DNA of 64,000 bases from positions 4,931,001 through 4,995,000 of the forward strand of contig NZ_JAJOZB010000001.1 in the NCBI RefSeq assembly GCF_023701745.1, read 5' to 3'. How positions within the stretch are numbered: the stretch's first letter is position 1; every line of letters starts with the position of its first letter. Of this stretch, positions 24,902 through 32,723 are shown piece after piece. This DNA is from Streptomyces sp. RKAG293 (GTDB lineage: Bacteria; Actinomycetota; Actinomycetes; Streptomycetales; Streptomycetaceae). The notes under the pieces were generated by a model that worked only from the letters and a program-made list of their open reading frames with translations, searched no databases and was not told the origin of the DNA. Position numbers and translations under genes: made by a program.

Positions 24902-26073
24902 GCGCGGACCGTGCGGAACCGAGGGCGGCGCTCCTGGACGCCGTCAGACTCCGCCTCGCGGAGTACAGCGGGGACCCGACGCCCAGCAGGGTCGCGGCCG
25001 CGCTGCGCGCCGAAGGGCGGCTGCTGGGCGACACCGAAGTGCTCGGCGTCGTCACCGCGCTGCGCTCCGAAATGGTCGGCGCGGGACCGCTGGAACCCCT
25101 GCTCGCGGATCCGGACGTCACCGATGTGCTCGTCAACGGTCCGGACGAGGTGTGGGTCGACCGCGGGCACGGCCTGGAGCGCAGCGACGTCGGCTTCGCC
25201 GATGCCTCCGCGGTGCGCAGGCTCGCCCAGCGGCTCGCGACCACCGCCGGGCGGCGGCTGGACGACGCCCGGCCGTGGGTCGACGCCCGGCTGCCGGACG
25301 GCACCCGGCTGCATGCCGTACTGCCGCCTGTCGTCGTCGGGTCGCCGTGTCTGTCGCTGCGTGTGGTGCGGGCCCGTGCCTTCGCCCTGGACGAGCTCAT
25401 CGCCGCCGGCACCATGGACGCCGAGACCGCCCGGCTGCTGCGGGCCGTCCTCGACGCCCGGCTCTCCTTCATGATCAGTGGCGGCACCGGCACCGGGAAG
25501 ACCACCCTGCTCAGCTGTCTGTTGGGCCTGGTGGAACCGGATCTGCGCATCGTCCTCGCCGAGGACTCCGCGGAACTGCGGCCCGACCACCCGCATGTCG
25601 TACGCCTGGAGACCCGGCCGGCCAATCAGGAGGGTGCCGGTCTGGTGGAGCTCCGGGACCTGGTGCGCCAGGCATTGCGGATGCGCCCGGACCGGCTGGT
25701 GGTCGGCGAGGTCCGCGGACCGGAGGTCACCGAACTGCTCGCCGCGCTCAACACCGGGCACGAGGGCGGTTGCGGAACGGTGCACGCGAACGCGGCCTGC
25801 GACGTGCCGGCCCGGCTGGAGGCGCTCGGTTCGACCGCCGGTCTCGACCGGGCCGCCCTGCACAGCCAGTTGGCGGCCGCGCTGTCCGTCGTCGTCCATC
25901 TGGCCAGGGACCGGTCCGGGCTGCGCCGGGTCGCCGAGATCCATGTACTGGAACGCCGCGCCGACGGGCTGGTCGTCACCGTCCCGGCCGTGGTGCGCGG
26001 CGCTCACGGCGCCGGGGAGCGGGGGCCGGGCTGGGACCGGCTGGCGGTCCTGTGCGAGCGGGGTGCGTCATGA
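24898..26073 (+). CDS. tadA: TadA/CpaF-family secretion ATPase
   Basis: The 391-residue type II/IV secretion hexameric ATPase powers assembly or export in Tad systems. Visible motifs: PLEPLLADPDVTDVLVNGPDEVWVD (N-terminal domain), Walker A ISGGTGTGKTTLLSC, the Asp box LAEDSAELRPDHPHVVRLETR, Walker B RMRPDRLVVGEVRGPE with the His box TGHEGGCGTVHAN. All catalytic elements are intact. It overlaps both neighbours by 4 bases, so it is part of a strictly coupled operon. Confidence 0.93.
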   Translation: MSADRAEPRAALLDAVRLRLAEYSGDPTPSRVAAALRAEGRLLGDTEVLGVVTALRSEMVGAGPLEPLLADPDVTDVLVNGPDEVWVDRGHGLERSDVGFADASAVRRLAQRLATTAGRRLDDARPWVDARLPDGTRLHAVLPPVVVGSPCLSLRVVRARAFALDELIAAGTMDAETARLLRAVLDARLSFMISGGTGTGKTTLLSCLLGLVEPDLRIVLAEDSAELRPDHPHVVRLETRPANQEGAGLVELRDLVRQALRMRPDRLVVGEVRGPEVTELLAALNTGHEGGCGTVHANAACDVPARLEALGSTAGLDRAALHSQLAAALSVVVHLARDRSGLRRVAEIHVLERRADGLVVTVPAVVRGAHGAGERGPGWDRLAVLCERGAS

Positions 26074-26996
26074 GGCCCGGGTCGGCGCTGGTGACGCTGT
26101 GGGCGGCCGTGCTCTGTGCTGGGGCCGCCGGTTGGCTGATGTACGGCAGGGACGCCGTGCTGCGCCGGGCCCGGCTGATGCTCGTCGGCAGCCGGCGGCC
26201 TGTCACCGGGTGGGAGTGGGGGCCCGGGATGTGGCGCGGGCCGGTGGCCTGCGGGCAGGCGCTGCTGGCACCGCTGCGGGAGCGGCTGGGATGGCGGCTC
26301 GGACGTGAACTCCTCTGCCTGCCCGCCGGACTGCTGCTCGCGCTGGTGGCGCATTCGGTGCTGCCCGCGCTGGCCGGGGCCGCCGCCGTGCCGCTGGCCG
26401 GCCGCCAACTGCGCGAGCGGGCACGGCGGGTGGCGGCGGAGCGGCGGGTGACCGCGGTGGGCACCCTCTGCGGGACGGTCGCCGGTGATCTGCGGGCCGG
26501 AAGCCCGCCGCACACGGCACTGGCGGGCGCGATCGAGGACGACGGCTGGCCGGACGCTCCCGAGCTGGTGGACGCCGCGCGGCTGCTGCTGGCCGCCGCA
26601 CGGTTCGGCGGGGATGTGCCGGAAGCGCTGCGGGCCGCCGCGCGTCAGGAGGGCGCCGAGGGGCTGGCGGCCGTCGCCGCCTGCTGGCAGGTCGCCGTCG
26701 ATGGCGGCGCCGGACTGGCCGCGGGCCTCGACCGGATCGCCACCGCGCTGCGCGCCGAGCGCGATCAACAGGAGGATCTACGAGCCCAGTTGGCCGGTCC
26801 GCGCTCGACCGCGCTGATGCTGGCCCTGCTCCCGCTGTTCGGAGTGGTGCTGGGCGCGGGACTGGGGGCGGATCCGGTGGGGATGCTGCTGGGCACCCCG
26901 ACCGGGCTGGCCTGCCTGCTGGCGGGCGGCCTGCTGGAGTGGGCGGGGCTCGCCTGGACCGGACGCATCGTGCGGTCCGCCGAGGAGTCCTGGTGA
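26070..26996 (+). CDS. tadB: TadB-like inner-membrane platform protein
   Basis: The 308-residue T2SS-F domain protein has a membrane helix at the N-terminus (about 5-24), a pair around 80-105, a cytoplasmic GspF-like helical bundle (about 110-235) and two C-terminal helices (about 250-300). It is partner to the ATPase and TadC in the inner-membrane platform. ATG 26070 overlaps the TadA stop (ATGA). Confidence 0.88.
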   Translation: MRPGSALVTLWAAVLCAGAAGWLMYGRDAVLRRARLMLVGSRRPVTGWEWGPGMWRGPVACGQALLAPLRERLGWRLGRELLCLPAGLLLALVAHSVLPALAGAAAVPLAGRQLRERARRVAAERRVTAVGTLCGTVAGDLRAGSPPHTALAGAIEDDGWPDAPELVDAARLLLAAARFGGDVPEALRAAARQEGAEGLAAVAACWQVAVDGGAGLAAGLDRIATALRAERDQQEDLRAQLAGPRSTALMLALLPLFGVVLGAGLGADPVGMLLGTPTGLACLLAGGLLEWAGLAWTGRIVRSAEESW

Positions 26997-27778
26997 CCGG
27001 CGACCGTGTCCACAGCCTGGGGACAGCCGTCTCGGTCGGCGCCGCCGTCCTGTGCGTCGTGGTGACGGTGATCGAGGCCCGGCGGGAACGCGCCGCGCTC
27101 GGCAGGCTCCGGCTGCTGTTCGGGGTGCGGGTCGCCAGGCGTCCCGCAGCCGCGTGGTGGACCAGGGGGCCCGCGCTGCGGACCTGGGGTCCGGTGGCAG
27201 CGGTCGCGCTCGGCGCGGCCGTGTTCGTCGGAGGGATCCCCGGCTGTGTGACGGGGCTGCTCGCCGCGTACGGGATACGGCGCTGGCAGCGTCGGTCACG
27301 GACGGCCGGCGGCCAGGACCGCGACGCGGGCGCCGGGCGTCAACTGCCGCTCTGCGCCGATCTGATGGCCGCCTGCCTCGCGGCGGGCGCCCGGCCGGGC
27401 GAGGCGGCCGAAGCGGTCGGCCGCTCACTGGGCGGGCCGCTGGGCGACGGGCTCATACGGGTGGCGGCCGAACTCCGGCTGGGCGGTGACCCCGAGCGGT
27501 GCTGGGAACGGTTCGGCCGGCTGCCCGCGGTCAAGGGGCTCGCCCGCTGCCTGTCCCGCGCCTCGCACAGCGGAGTGGCACCGGTCGACGAGGTGGCACG
27601 CCTCGCCGCCGACTACCGCGCGGCACGCGGCCGTTCGGCACTCGCCCGGGCCCGGCGCGCGGGAGTGCTGGCCACGGCCCCGCTCGGACTGTGCTTTCTG
27701 CCGGCCTTCCTGCTCGTCGGGGTGATTCCGGTGGTGATGGGGCTGGCGGCGGGGATCCTCGCGGGCGGCTCCGGCTAG
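26993..27778 (+). CDS. tadC: TadC-like inner-membrane platform protein
   Basis: The 261-residue second T2SS-F protein has helices near 10-30, 60-92 and 225-258, with the GspF-like core LCADLMAACLAAGARPGEAAEAVGRSL. GTG 26993 overlaps the TadB stop (GTGA). With TadB it would form the heteromeric platform under the TadA ATPase. Confidence 0.88.
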   Translation: MTGDRVHSLGTAVSVGAAVLCVVVTVIEARRERAALGRLRLLFGVRVARRPAAAWWTRGPALRTWGPVAAVALGAAVFVGGIPGCVTGLLAAYGIRRWQRRSRTAGGQDRDAGAGRQLPLCADLMAACLAAGARPGEAAEAVGRSLGGPLGDGLIRVAAELRLGGDPERCWERFGRLPAVKGLARCLSRASHSGVAPVDEVARLAADYRAARGRSALARARRAGVLATAPLGLCFLPAFLLVGVIPVVMGLAAGILAGGSG

Positions 27779-27851
27779 AGCCAGGGCAGGGGCTGGCCCG
27801 ATCACGGCATACGAACGTCATTCAACACATACCGATACTAGGGGGAATGTC

Positions 27852-28049
27852 ATGGTGGTCCGGATGCTTCGCGCGACGGCCGGGCGGCTTCGGTCGGCGG
27901 CGGACGCGGGAATGACCACGGCGGAGTACGCCGTCGGCACACTGGCGGCCTGCGGATTCGCCGCCGTGCTCTACAAGATCGTGACCAGTGGCGCGGTGAA
28001 ATCGGCGCTCAGCGGTCTGATCGAGAGGGCGCTCGATGTGTCCTTCTGA
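27852..28049 (+). CDS. DUF4244 Flp-pilin-like small protein
   Basis: The 65-residue protein has a basic leader (MLRATAGRLRSAADAG), then MTTAEYAVGTLAACGFAAVLY, the arrangement of a type IV/Flp prepilin: a short leader ending in Gly, Glu at about position 5 of the mature part, and a hydrophobic helix. ATG 27852 is 74 bases beyond TadC, preceded by AGGGGGAATGTC. It is the candidate major subunit of the Tad-like apparatus. No prepilin peptidase gene is seen in the window. Its end overlaps the TadE gene by 14 bases. Confidence 0.85.
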   Translation: MVVRMLRATAGRLRSAADAGMTTAEYAVGTLAACGFAAVLYKIVTSGAVKSALSGLIERALDVSF

Positions 28050-28473
28050 GTCTCCTTCCGAGAGCCCTTCGACAGGGTCGTTGGAGCCGCCCTCGGAGCC
28101 GCCGCCGAAACCGCCCACCCAGCGGCTTTCAGCGAGGGCGCGGTGGGGTGAGCGGGGGTTCGTCACCGCGGAGGCCGCGGTCGCGCTACCGGTCATGGTG
28201 CTCTTCACCGCGGGGCTGCTGAGCGGGCTGATGGCCGTGGCGGCACAGATCCAGTGCGTGGACGCGGCGCGGGCGGGTGCACGGGCCGCGGCCCGGTCCG
28301 AGCCGGAGGCCGCCGCGCTGGCGGCGGCCCGCGCCGCCGCTCCGCGAGGGGCAGCGGTGTCGCTGGCCCGGGACGGTGAGCTGGTCAGGGTACGGGTCAC
28401 CGCCCGGGCGCCGGTGCTGGAGGTCGCGCTGCACGCGGAAGCGGCGGCGCTCGCCGAGGACACCGTCCGATGA
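28036..28473 (+). CDS. tadE: TadE-family pseudopilin
   Basis: The 145-residue protein begins with a Ser/Pro/Glu tract (about 1-35), then GFVTAEAAVALPVMVLFTAGLLSG, the TadE-type cleavable helix, then a periplasm-facing Ala-rich domain. In Tad systems TadE/F proteins are minor pilins. The ATG at 28036 overlaps the pilin-like gene; a later start near the TadE motif is possible because the Ser/Pro tract is unlike the family. The stop overlaps the next start (ATGA). Confidence 0.82.
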   Translation: MCPSESPSESPSTGSLEPPSEPPPKPPTQRLSARARWGERGFVTAEAAVALPVMVLFTAGLLSGLMAVAAQIQCVDAARAGARAAARSEPEAAALAAARAAAPRGAAVSLARDGELVRVRVTARAPVLEVALHAEAAALAEDTVR

Positions 28474-29108
28474 GGGGCGGGTGGCGCGAGGACCGGGGCT
28501 CGGCGACGGTCTGGTCCGCGCTGCTGACCGGCGTGCTGTGCCTGGCGTTCGGCGCGGTCCTGGCCATGGGCCAGGCGGTCGCCGCCCGCCATCGGGCGGG
28601 CGGCGCGGCGGATCTGGCGGCCCTGGCCGCGGCCGGCCACGCGCTGGACGGCCCGGTCGCCGCCTGCGCGCGGGCCGCGCGGACGGCGGAGGCGCAGGGC
28701 GCCCGGCTCGTGCGGTGTGCGGTGACGGGGGAGATCGCCGACGTCACCGCCGCCGTGGGCCGGGCGCGGGTCCGCTCCCGTGCCGGGCCCGCCGCCCCGG
28801 GCCCTCACTCCCCGACCGGGGCCGGGCCCGCTTCCGGATCCCCGCCGGGGCCAGTGGCTGCATCGGCCGCTGGATCCGCACCTGACTCCGGGGGCGTCTC
28901 CCGGGCCAGCAGGCAGTCCAGGAGACGGACGGCGGCCGGTTTGTCCAGGGGCTCGTTGCCGTTGCCGCACTTGGGGGACTGGACGCAGGAGGGGCAGCCG
29001 AACTCGCACTCGCAGGAGGCGATGGCCTCGCGGGTGGCGGTGAGCCAGCCGCGGGCGGTGTGGAAGGCGCGCTCGGCGAATCCCGCGCCGCCGGGGTGGC
29101 CGTCGTAG
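28470..29108 (+). CDS. TadE-like protein of the helicase/secretion neighbourhood, 3'-extended
   Basis: The 212-residue frame's first ~110 residues fit the family: DRGSATVWSALLTGVLCLAFGAVLA (pilin-like helix), RHRAGGAADLAALAAAGHAL, and two Cys in CARAARTAEAQGARLVRC. After RVRSRAGP, where I would expect the protein to end soon, the frame continues for some 90 residues of Ser/Gly/Pro and then through sequence antisense to the convergent helicase gene. It overlaps that gene by 304 bases. The extension is probably a consequence of a lost stop codon. Confidence 0.75.
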   Translation: MRGGWREDRGSATVWSALLTGVLCLAFGAVLAMGQAVAARHRAGGAADLAALAAAGHALDGPVAACARAARTAEAQGARLVRCAVTGEIADVTAAVGRARVRSRAGPAAPGPHSPTGAGPASGSPPGPVAASAAGSAPDSGGVSRASRQSRRRTAAGLSRGSLPLPHLGDWTQEGQPNSHSQEAMASRVAVSQPRAVWKARSANPAPPGWPS

Positions 29109-31246
29109 ACGAAGACGGTGGGCAGGCCGGTGTCGGCGTGCAGGGGGATCGAGACGCCGCCGATGTCCCAGCGGTCGCAGGTGGCGAAGAGCGGGAGGAG
29201 GCCGATGGAGGCGTGTTCGGCGGCGTGCAGGGCGCCGGGGAGCTCCTCCGGGTGGATCCGCGCGGCGTCCAACTGGTCGTCGGTGACGGTCCACCACACC
29301 GCGCGGGTGCGCAGCGAGCGTGGCGGGAGGTCGAGTTTGGTCTCGCCGAGCACTTCACCGGTGATCAGCCGGCGGCGCAGGAAGGAGACGACCTGATGGG
29401 TGACCTCGACCGAGCCGAAGTGGACGCTGGCGGCGCCCCAGGACTCCTCCAGGTCGGTGGAGAGAACGGTGACGGAGGTGGTCTCACGGGCCATCGTCGA
29501 GTAGTCGGGGTCGGCCTCGCCGACCAGGGCCACGGCGTCCTCGAGGTCCAGGTGCTCGACCAGATACGTCCGGCCCTGGTGGAGGTGGACCGCGCCGTCG
29601 TGGACCGACGTGTGGGCGGAGGCGTCGTCGACGGTGCCGAGCAGCCGCCCGGTGGCGGACTCGACGACCTGGACGGCCTTTCCGCCGGCACCCCGGATGT
29701 CGGTGAGGTCGGCGGCGCGCTCCCGGCGGGTCCAGAAGTAGCCGCCGGCCCGGCGCCGCAGCAGGCCGCGGCGCACCAGCTGGGGGAGCAGGGCGGCGGT
29801 TTCGGGGCCGAAGAGCGTCAGATCGTCGTCGGTGAGCGGGAGCTCGGCGGCGGCGGCGCACAGATGGGGGGCGAGGACGTAGGGGTTGTCGGGGTCCAGG
29901 ACGGTGGATTCCACCGGGCGTTGGAAGATCGCCTCGGGGTGGTGGACGAGATACGTGTCGAGCGGGTCGTCACGGCCCACGAGGATCGCGAGCGCGCCCT
30001 GCCCGGCGCGCCCGGCGCGGCCCGCCTGCTGCCACATCGAGGCGCGGGTGCCGGGATAGCCGGCCAGCAGGACGGCGTCGAGGCCGGAGACGTCGACGCC
30101 CAGTTCCAGGGCGGTGGTGGAGGCCAGGCCGAGGAGCCGGCCCGAGTGCAGGTCGCGTTCGAGGGCGCGGCGCTCCTCGGCGAGGTAGCCGCCGCGGTAG
30201 GCGGCGACCCGGGAGGGCAGCGAGGGGTCGACGGCGGCCAGTTTCTCCTGGGCGATCAGGGCGATCAGCTCGGCGGCACGCCGGGAGCGGACGAAGGCGA
30301 CGGTGCGGGTGCCCTGGACGACGAGGTCGGTGAGGAGGTCGGCGCACTCGGCGGTGGCGGTGCGGCGGACGGGCGCGCCGTGCTCGCCGCTCATCTCGGT
30401 CAGCGGCGGTTCCCAGAGGGCGAAGGCCAGTTCGCCGCGGGGGGAGGCGTCGTCGGTGACCTCCACGACCTGGACGCCGGTGAGACGGCCGGCGGCCGCC
30501 GCGGGGTCGGCGGCGGTGGCGGAGGCGAGTACGAAGACCGGATCGGCGCCGTAGTGGGCGCACAGCCGCCGCAGCCGCCGCAGCACCTGGGCGACGTGCG
30601 AGCCGAAGACACCCCGGTAGGTGTGGCACTCGTCGATGACCACATACCGCAGTCGGCGCAGGTAGGAGGCCCAGCGGGCGTGGGCGGGAAGGATGCCGCG
30701 GTGCAGCATGTCGGGGTTGGTGAGGACGTACGTGGCGTACTGGCGGACCCACTCGCGTTCCTCGAACGGAGTATCGCCGTCGTAGAGCGCGGGACGGATC
30801 GCAGAACCGAGCGGTTTCGCGAGCGCGGCGACCGCCCGCCGCTGATCCGCTGCGAGGGCCTTGGTGGGCGCCAGATAGAGCGCGGTGGCCCCACGGCCGT
30901 TCGGAGCCTCGGAGCCGTCCAGGAGGGCGCTGAGGACCGGGGCGAGGTAGGCGAGGGACTTGCCGGAGGCGGTTCCGGTGGCGACGACCACCGACTGGCC
31001 CCGCATGGCGTGTCCGGCGGTGAGCGCCTGGTGCTCCCAGGGACGGGCGATACCGGCCGTCCGGATGGCCTCCAGCACCTCCGGACGGATCTGATCAGGC
31101 CAATCGGCATGGCGACCGACCCGCGGGGGCAAGTGCTCCGTATGGGTGATGCGTGCGGCTCGGCCTGCCCCCGTGGCGAGCCGCTCGAGAACGGTGCGGG
31201 GGGACGGCCGGCCGTGCGCCGACTGCGGAAGTTGATCCTTAGCCAT
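28805..31246 (-). CDS. DEAD/DEAH-box helicase with DUF1998 (TIGR03817 type)
   Basis: The ~813-residue SF2 helicase has the Walker A-like ATGTASGKSLAYLAPVL, motif II DECH (YVVIDECHTYRGVFGSH), motif III LASATAADP, motif V ATTALELGVDVSGLDAVLLAG and motif VI QQAGRAGRAGQGA. The C-terminal DUF1998 has a four-Cys site CECEFGCPSCVQSPKCGN. It belongs to the conserved 'helicase/secretion neighbourhood' that accompanies Ssd/TadA genes in actinobacteria, as seen here in convergent orientation. The role in nucleic-acid metabolism is unknown. The ATG at 31246 follows a GTG at 31252; an in-frame TGA sits just before it. The last ~30 residues are low complexity. Confidence 0.9.
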   Translation of the reverse strand: MAKDQLPQSAHGRPSPRTVLERLATGAGRAARITHTEHLPPRVGRHADWPDQIRPEVLEAIRTAGIARPWEHQALTAGHAMRGQSVVVATGTASGKSLAYLAPVLSALLDGSEAPNGRGATALYLAPTKALAADQRRAVAALAKPLGSAIRPALYDGDTPFEEREWVRQYATYVLTNPDMLHRGILPAHARWASYLRRLRYVVIDECHTYRGVFGSHVAQVLRRLRRLCAHYGADPVFVLASATAADPAAAAGRLTGVQVVEVTDDASPRGELAFALWEPPLTEMSGEHGAPVRRTATAECADLLTDLVVQGTRTVAFVRSRRAAELIALIAQEKLAAVDPSLPSRVAAYRGGYLAEERRALERDLHSGRLLGLASTTALELGVDVSGLDAVLLAGYPGTRASMWQQAGRAGRAGQGALAILVGRDDPLDTYLVHHPEAIFQRPVESTVLDPDNPYVLAPHLCAAAAELPLTDDDLTLFGPETAALLPQLVRRGLLRRRAGGYFWTRRERAADLTDIRGAGGKAVQVVESATGRLLGTVDDASAHTSVHDGAVHLHQGRTYLVEHLDLEDAVALVGEADPDYSTMARETTSVTVLSTDLEESWGAASVHFGSVEVTHQVVSFLRRRLITGEVLGETKLDLPPRSLRTRAVWWTVTDDQLDAARIHPEELPGALHAAEHASIGLLPLFATCDRWDIGGVSIPLHADTGLPTVFVYDGHPGGAGFAERAFHTARGWLTATREAIASCECEFGCPSCVQSPKCGNGNEPLDKPAAVRLLDCLLARETPPESGADPAADAATGPGGDPEAGPAPVGE

Positions 31247-31252
31247 CGGCAC

Positions 31253-31327
31253 TCAGTGTGTCACCGGCGTGACGGACAATCGCAGGAAGGCGTCGTGCTG
31301 GCCCGCTGTGAAGTGATTGAATGCCAT
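31253..31327 (-). pseudogene. Detached N-terminal extension of the helicase
   Basis: In the same frame as the helicase, directly upstream of its first start codon, 24 codons (MAFNHFTAGQ...SVTPVTH) end in TGA. From memory, many Streptomyces helicases of this family begin MAFNHLPAG... and continue SVTPVTHSVPMAK without a stop. Here the expected TCA (Ser) is TGA. Either the extension is lost or it is now a 24-residue leader peptide with reinitiation 1-7 bases later. Confidence 0.55.
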
Positions 31328-31409
31328 CGCGGCTGCCGATCCGTCCCCTCCCCTTCGGCGGGGAGGTCCCCGGGGGCGGCGCCGCTCGATGCAAGGTGCT
31401 GGAGGATCC

Positions 31410-31751
31410 GTGGACCTGTCCCTGTCGACTCGAACCGTTGGCGACCGTACGGTCGTCGAGGTCGGCGGCGAGATTGATGTGTACACCGCGCCCAAGCTGC
31501 GTGAGCAGCTGGTAGAGCTGGTGAACGACGGCAGTTATCACCTGGTTGTGGACATGGAGGGAGTCGATTTCCTCGACTCCACCGGTCTGGGTGTACTGGT
31601 CGGCGGTCTCAAGCGGGTGCGTGCTCACGAAGGCTCGCTGCGCCTGGTATGCAATCAGGAGCGCATTCTTAAGATTTTCCGGATTACTGGCCTGACCAAG
31701 GTGTTCCCGATCCACACCTCGGTCGACGAGGCTGTCGCGGCGAACGACTGA
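31410..31751 (+). CDS. bldG: Anti-sigma factor antagonist BldG
   Basis: The 113-residue STAS-domain protein is nearly identical to BldG of S. coelicolor. DMEGVDFLDSTGLGVLVGGL contains Ser57, the residue phosphorylated by its partner kinases. It is required for aerial hyphae and antibiotic formation. Compared with the S. coelicolor protein the loop after STR is shortened (TVGDRTVV). GTG 31410 has GGAGG with 4 bases of spacing. It is followed 88 bases later by the partner anti-sigma gene. The upstream divergent region to the helicase holds an inverted repeat GTCAC/GTGAC at 31260-31273. Confidence 0.97.
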   Translation: MDLSLSTRTVGDRTVVEVGGEIDVYTAPKLREQLVELVNDGSYHLVVDMEGVDFLDSTGLGVLVGGLKRVRAHEGSLRLVCNQERILKIFRITGLTKVFPIHTSVDEAVAAND

Positions 31752-31839
31752 TCATCCCGATCGTCGCAGGACGGGGGTACCGGGCGGTTTCGTCGCCCGG
31801 ACCCCTGTGATGCCCACCCATAGGAGCGAGGGGGAGGCC

Positions 31840-32271
31840 ATGCCCACCGTAGAACTGCTCTTCAGCGCTCAGCCCGAGCACGTGCGCACCGCACGGCTCG
31901 TAGCGGCTGCGGTAGCGCGCCGGGCGGGGGTGGACGAGGCAGTCCTTGACGAGGTGCGGCTTGCCGTGGGCGAGGCGTGCAGCCGAGCTGTCGGCCTGCA
32001 CCTGAGCAACGGCGTGGACCGGCCCGTGCGGGTGTTGCTGACCGAGGAGGAGAAGAAGTTCTCCATCGAGGTCGGCGACGAGGCACCGGGCTCACCGGCG
32101 GGCTCCGTCCCGTCGGCGCGCGGGTCCGGCGCCGATGACTCCGACGACGAGGGCGAGATGGGCCTGGCCGTCATCAGCGGTCTGGTCGACGACGTCGAGG
32201 TCACTGTCGGCGAGCACGGCGGCATCATCCGCATGAGCTGGCCGACGGCGTCCGCTGCCGTGCTCCCCTAG
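31840..32271 (+). CDS. apgA: Anti-sigma factor (GHKL kinase fold) next to BldG
   Basis: The 143-residue protein of the RsbW/SpoIIAB-like HATPase family starts MPTVELLFSAQPEHVRTARLVAAAVARRAGV. It has the N-box LDEVRLAVGEACSRAVGLH and the G1 box in SIEVGDEAPGS, with a Gly/Ser/Asp-rich loop and GLAVISGLVDDVEV. It is the orthologue of SCO3548, whose product binds BldG. Catalytic kinase activity is not certain for this protein in the family. ATG 31840 lies very close to GGGGAGG (2-base spacing); AGGAG 13 bases upstream may serve instead. Confidence 0.9.
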   Translation: MPTVELLFSAQPEHVRTARLVAAAVARRAGVDEAVLDEVRLAVGEACSRAVGLHLSNGVDRPVRVLLTEEEKKFSIEVGDEAPGSPAGSVPSARGSGADDSDDEGEMGLAVISGLVDDVEVTVGEHGGIIRMSWPTASAAVLP

Positions 32272-32299
32272 GACCACCCCGGCCGTCCCTGAACCGGAC

Positions 32300-32326
32300 G
32301 GCCCAACCGGCCCAACCGGCCCAACC
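32300..32326. repeat. Three tandem 9-bp repeats (GGCCCAACC)
   Basis: Three exact copies of GGCCCAACC. They lie in the 452-base gap between the anti-sigma gene and hppA. The rest of that gap is GC-rich without a credible gene until the hppA promoter region near 32610-32663. Confidence 0.85.
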
Positions 32327-32629
32327 GCAGCACCGGCAGCACGCGCCTCACCCGTATCGCTCATCCGCGACGGGCGGAACGGGCCCCCGCGGCGGCCCTC
32401 CTAGCGCTGCCCGGCGCCGTCTCCATGACGCCGCCCGCCGCGCCGGCCCCCGCTGCCTCCGCGCTGCCCTGATGCCGCCTTCGCGCGCCGTGACGCGGCC
32501 CTGGGCGCCGCCTTCCCCGTGCCCGATTCTTCACCGCATTCGGTGGTTTACGCGCCCGAGGGGAATTCCGGCTTCCCCGACACAGGCGAATTCTGATCCC
32601 GCGCACTGTTTTGATCTAGTCCCGCTCCC

Positions 32630-32663
32630 TACAATCCGTCCATCTTTGCTCAGCTCGCTGAGC
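32630..32663 (+). promoter_or_regulatory. hppA promoter -10 and leader hairpin
   Basis: TACAAT (32630-32635) is a good -10. TTGATC at 32611 is too close (13 bases) for an ideal -35. A small hairpin GCTCAG/CTGAGC (32648-32663) follows in the probable leader. Confidence 0.4.
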
Positions 32664-32723
32664 GTCGCGGCTGTGGGAGTCGCAGGAGCCGCGCGCCCAT
32701 GCGCCAAACGTCAAGGAGGACGA

